The notes under the pieces: generated by a model
What the model was told of the DNA's origin: nothing
Seen by the model: only the letters and a program-made list of their open reading frames with translations
The model's database searches: none
Shown here: positions 60,486-64,000 of the stretch, piece after piece
Position numbering within the stretch: the stretch's first letter is position 1
How the letters are laid out: each line of letters opens with the position of its first letter
Origin: Pedobacter yonginensis
Lineage (GTDB): Bacteria > Bacteroidota > Bacteroidia > Sphingobacteriales > Sphingobacteriaceae
Assembly (NCBI RefSeq): GCF_003173595.1
Contig: NZ_QGNZ01000003.1
Span: forward strand, 248,001 to 312,000
Reading direction: 5' to 3'
DNA: 64,000 nucleotides
Translations under genes and position numbers: made by a program

Positions 60486-61970
60486 TTAGTAACCAGCATT
60501 TTGAGTAATTGATCCGGCTGATTTATCTACATCACCTTGTGGTATTGGGTATAAGTAGTTTTTATCTTGGAAGTTTTTACCTGCTGCAGTTAATACCGTT
60601 TTGGCCAATTTCCATCTTTTTAAATCGTTAAAGCGTTGGCTCTCAAAGCCTAGCTCTACACGTCTTTCTTGAACCAACCAAGCTTTAATTTGTGCTTTAT
60701 CGGTAGAAGCCGGACGATCTGGCAAAGTACCCGCTGGGGCGGTTCCGCCTGCTATTGTAGGTGTTGTTCTGGCTCTTCTTCTAATTTGGTTAATCAACGA
60801 AATCGCGTTGGTATAATCACCTGTTTCATTTAAAGCTTCGGCTTTCCACAACAAAACATCAGCATAGCGAATAAAAATACGGTTGTTTCCGGCATCGTCA
60901 TTCCCTTTATTTGCGCCTGTTTTATCGCCTAGAAGTTTATAAATGTTTTGCGTACTCACGTTTACGGTATAATCTAAACGCGGATCATTAGCCTCAAAGG
61001 CAGAAATAAAATTAGTGGTTGGCGCAAAAAATCCCCAGCCTAATGGTGCACAAATACCGTTACCATTGCGTGGTGTTTTACCCGATTGATGATCGTAAGC
61101 AAAAATTACTTCGCTATCTGCAAACTCTTTGGTTTGATCAAAACTATCGAAATAGTTCGCGTTCAGGCCATAAAAGTTTAACGTTTGCAATTCATTTACG
61201 AGCGTAATTACCTCAGCCCATTTCTCATTGTACAAAGCAGATTTTGCTTGCAGTGCAATTACAGCACCTTTAGAAATCCTCCATTTTTCTGTTGAATTGG
61301 AAAACTTGGCTGATGGCAAGGCTGCTTTTGCTTTAGCTAAATCTGCATTGATTTGATCCCAAACTTGTGCTTTAGGAACACGTTTGGCTACATCGTAAGC
61401 CTCATTGAAGGTTTTTAATGGTGCCAAAACTACAGGTACATCTCCAAAATTGGTTACCAAATCAAAATAATAATAGGCTCTTAAAAAGTACGCTTCGCCT
61501 AAAGAACGGTTTCTTAAATCGGCATTAATACCTACTTTGGCTACGATGGCATCATCAGATAAATAAGCAATGGCTTGATTTGTTCTGGAAACACCTTCAT
61601 AATCGTAACTCCAAATTCCATTAAAAGCCTGATTGGTAGCAATGAAACTGAAATTATCTACCTGATCCATCCAAGCTTGATCGCCATCCGGATTCCATTT
61701 TTTCTGCATATCATCAGAAGCAATATCCTGCACAATAAAATCATTTCTAAATACCGTACCTGCATTCCAATCCCACTGCCCCAATAAGTTTAAGGTGCTA
61801 GCAAGCATTTGATAGGAGGAAGTTACCGATGAGGTTAGGGTATTCGCTGTTGGATCAAGATTAACCTGAGCGGGTGTAATTAATCCGATAGGATCTTTAT
61901 ACAATTCTTTTTTACAACCAGCAGCCATAATCAGCACTGCTGCAATTGCGGATGTATATATAATTTTCAT
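60486..61970 (-). CDS. SusD/RagB-type outer-membrane lipoprotein (PUL 3)
   Basis: A 494-residue lipoprotein (lipobox AAGC, about Cys19). SusD-type features include YKDPIGLITPAQVNLDPTANTL, the inner LRNRSLGEAYFLRAYYYFDLV and the end LYPIPQGDVDKSAGSITQNAGY. It presumably binds the mannoside taken up by its partner SusC 13 bases upstream. A terminator separates it from the cytoplasmic GH130/MFS genes. Confidence 0.93.
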   Translation of the reverse strand: MKIIYTSAIAAVLIMAAGCKKELYKDPIGLITPAQVNLDPTANTLTSSVTSSYQMLASTLNLLGQWDWNAGTVFRNDFIVQDIASDDMQKKWNPDGDQAWMDQVDNFSFIATNQAFNGIWSYDYEGVSRTNQAIAYLSDDAIVAKVGINADLRNRSLGEAYFLRAYYYFDLVTNFGDVPVVLAPLKTFNEAYDVAKRVPKAQVWDQINADLAKAKAALPSAKFSNSTEKWRISKGAVIALQAKSALYNEKWAEVITLVNELQTLNFYGLNANYFDSFDQTKEFADSEVIFAYDHQSGKTPRNGNGICAPLGWGFFAPTTNFISAFEANDPRLDYTVNVSTQNIYKLLGDKTGANKGNDDAGNNRIFIRYADVLLWKAEALNETGDYTNAISLINQIRRRARTTPTIAGGTAPAGTLPDRPASTDKAQIKAWLVQERRVELGFESQRFNDLKRWKLAKTVLTAAGKNFQDKNYLYPIPQGDVDKSAGSITQNAGY

Positions 61971-61983
61971 AGTTTATCTTTAA

Positions 61984-64000
61984 TTAAAATTTAACATTCA
62001 CACCAAATAAAAAGGCTCTCGATTGAGGATACGTTCCATAATCTATCGCATCAACTGTTTCTGGATCCAAACCAGTGTATTTGGTTTTGGTCCATAAGTT
62101 TTGTCCAGATACATAGAAACGTACATTTTGCACACCTAAATTTAATTTTTTAAGCATGGTACCAAAAGAGTAACCCAACTCCACATTTTTAATTCTCAAA
62201 TAAGATGCATCTTCAATAAAAACACTTGATACCTTACTACTTCCATTATCCGTAAAACTTACACGGGGAATGGTATTAGAGGTACCCTCTCCATGCCAGC
62301 TGCCCAAAACGGCATCGGTGTAGTTGAAAGGACGGGTATCGTAATCAATGATTTGTTTCAGCTGATTGTATCGATCTATGCCTTGTACACCTTGTACCAA
62401 AACAGATAAATCGAAGCCTTTGTAAGAACCATTCAGGTTTAAGCCATAGGTAAGTTTCGGAATATTGCTCCCAATATAGGTTCTGTCGTTATCGTTAATA
62501 ATACCGTCACCATTCAAATCAGCAAACTTAATGTCGCCAGGTTTTTCATCATGTGTGGCGCTTCCAAACAGGTAGCTATTAATTTCTGAAGTGTTTTGGT
62601 AAATGCCAACCATTTGATAGCCATAAAACTCGTTTAAAGAATGGCCAACTTCCGTACGACTAACCTGACCAATAATACTTGGTAAATTAGGGTGAAGCTT
62701 TTTAACCTCATTGGTTAGTGTGGCTATGTTTCCATTGATGGAGTATTTAAAGGCATGGTTGTTATTGGTGTAAGTTAAAGCAACCTCTAATCCTTTATTT
62801 TGAACCTCGCCTGCATTAACATAAGTTGGTTTTACATCTCCAACAAATTTTGGAAGCGAAATTGGCAATAGTATGCCTGATGTATTTTTGATAAAATAAT
62901 CTACCGATAAATACAAGCTGTTCTTGAACATGCCCAAATCCAAACCAATGTTGGTTTGTGTGGTGGTTTCCCATTTCAAATCCGGATTGCCGTAACGATC
63001 TGTTACGTATTTATCTCCATCTTTACGAATTAAGGTTAAGTAGGCGTAATTATCAATTTCTTGATTACCCAGTTTACCATAACTTGCTCTAAGTTTTAAG
63101 TCTGAAATTGCGGTAACGTTTTTCATAAAATCTTCCGAAGAGATTTTCCAACCTGCCGAAACAGATGGGAAGTAACCCCAACGGTTGTTTTCTGCAAAAC
63201 GAGAGGAAGCATCGCCCCTTAAGTTTCCGGTTAAGAAATACTTGTTATCGTAATTGTAATTTACCGAACCAAATAGCGAGAATAAGCTCCATTCTGCACC
63301 AGAACCACCGTTAAAGAGATCGTTTGCTGTTCCGCCAAAGTCGATGTATTGAAAAGTGCCAGAAGTATAATCGTATCTTCTTCTTGATGCAGAAATCGCA
63401 TCGGCCTTATTGCTGATGTACTCTGAGCCAATTAATGCGCTTAGCGAATGCTTATTAAAAGTTTTAACATAATTCAAGGTATTGTTCCAAGTAAAATTGG
63501 TTTCTTGGCCACGTTCTTCATTTAAGCCATTTGGGCGATTAATTCTACCTTGGCCAGCATCAAGAGCCGAGCCGCCACCATCATCATCGCCAAAGTTTTG
63601 CAAAAAGGCTTTGTTGTGTCTAAATAATAAATCTACCCCGAGGTTTGTTCTAAACGTTAGTTCCTTATCTTTCAAGAAAGAATATTCTCCATAAGCATTA
63701 CCAAAAGTTCTGAACGTATTTCGCTTATCGTTACTATAAAAAGCTAATGCTACAGGATTTTGCGATCTTTCAAAGTTTTGATCCCATCCGGTAGATTGAT
63801 TATTGTTTTTGTAAAATGGTAAATCTGTAAATGGATTGCTTGGTGAATAAGTAGGATCGTTTGGCGATTTATAAACCGGAATAACTGGTGGCCTTAAAAA
63901 TGCGTGACGAATAACACCAGGTGCATCACCTTTTGAAGATAGGGCATCTTGCGCTTCATTAGAAATTTGTAGGTTGGTTCCGATTTTAAAACGATCAGTT
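61984..64000 (-). CDS. SusC/RagA-type TonB-linked transporter, N-terminus outside window (PUL 3)
   Basis: A partial coding sequence: the open frame runs past the window end at 64000 (672 full codons visible). The last bases translate to TDRFKIGTNLQIS in frame, so the gene starts further out. Visible parts are the barrel (YFLTGNLRGDASSRFAENNRWGYFPSVSAGW, DLNGDGIINDNDRTYIGSN) and the typical C-terminus SRAFLFGVNVKF. It imports the ligand held by the SusD just downstream. Confidence 0.92.
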   Translation of the reverse strand, partial: TDRFKIGTNLQISNEAQDALSSKGDAPGVIRHAFLRPPVIPVYKSPNDPTYSPSNPFTDLPFYKNNNQSTGWDQNFERSQNPVALAFYSNDKRNTFRTFGNAYGEYSFLKDKELTFRTNLGVDLLFRHNKAFLQNFGDDDGGGSALDAGQGRINRPNGLNEERGQETNFTWNNTLNYVKTFNKHSLSALIGSEYISNKADAISASRRRYDYTSGTFQYIDFGGTANDLFNGGSGAEWSLFSLFGSVNYNYDNKYFLTGNLRGDASSRFAENNRWGYFPSVSAGWKISSEDFMKNVTAISDLKLRASYGKLGNQEIDNYAYLTLIRKDGDKYVTDRYGNPDLKWETTTQTNIGLDLGMFKNSLYLSVDYFIKNTSGILLPISLPKFVGDVKPTYVNAGEVQNKGLEVALTYTNNNHAFKYSINGNIATLTNEVKKLHPNLPSIIGQVSRTEVGHSLNEFYGYQMVGIYQNTSEINSYLFGSATHDEKPGDIKFADLNGDGIINDNDRTYIGSNIPKLTYGLNLNGSYKGFDLSVLVQGVQGIDRYNQLKQIIDYDTRPFNYTDAVLGSWHGEGTSNTIPRVSFTDNGSSKVSSVFIEDASYLRIKNVELGYSFGTMLKKLNLGVQNVRFYVSGQNLWTKTKYTGLDPETVDAIDYGTYPQSRAFLFGVNVKF

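Overview
The window looks like a Sphingobacteriaceae (Bacteroidetes) chromosome, most like Pedobacter or a close relative. The reasons are three SusC/SusD pairs, glycan-utilisation genes grouped into polysaccharide utilisation loci (PULs), an AT-rich sequence, genes without strong Shine-Dalgarno motifs, and an ECF sigma factor paired with a membrane protein. No mobile element, rRNA, tRNA or CRISPR array was found. The genus is inferred from gene style, not from a marker gene.

Positions 1-14,300 are mixed housekeeping and stress genes. They include an ABC transporter ATPase, a sigma factor / anti-sigma-like protein / outer-membrane barrel trio, a flavin reductase, a beta carbonic anhydrase, kduI-kduD for uronate breakdown, an M23 peptidase lipoprotein, YjbQ, BrkB, an alpha/beta hydrolase, a six-repeat beta-flower-like protein and rpiA. 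Positions 14,460-20,254 hold a TonB receptor, a dehydrogenase-like protein fused to cytochrome c, and a DUF1080 protein.

Positions 20,344-43,034, nearly all on the minus strand, form a large mannan or mannoglycoprotein locus. It has two GH92 alpha-mannosidases, two ROK-type sugar kinases lacking the usual zinc motif, SusC/SusD with an F5/8 C lipoprotein, three tandem basic-secretory-protein (BSP) type HExxH peptidases, another HExxH lipoprotein, a possible new GH42-like glycosidase, a DUF4965/DUF1793 (glutaminase A-like) protein and a LacI regulator. Palindromes centred on AAAACGTTTT precede several of these units and are probably the LacI operators. The proposed logic is that secreted peptidases and alpha-mannosidases dismantle a mannosylated protein, SusC/D imports the products and the ROK kinases phosphorylate the sugar.

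Positions 43,470-44,080 hold a PIN-toxin/antitoxin pair whose toxin has an in-frame stop. Positions 44,353-49,208 hold a second SusC/D pair. Then come surE, a small membrane protein and lpxB, and an M16 peptidase and a DoxX protein. A 108-bp tandem array and a structured repeat follow, the latter also present near 10.55 kb. From 56,296 to the window end is a third PUL: a possible (alpha/alpha)-barrel enzyme, an MFS transporter, a GH130 mannoside phosphorylase/hydrolase, SusD and a SusC cut by the window edge. Intracellular GH130 plus MFS suggests phosphorolytic use of beta-mannosides.
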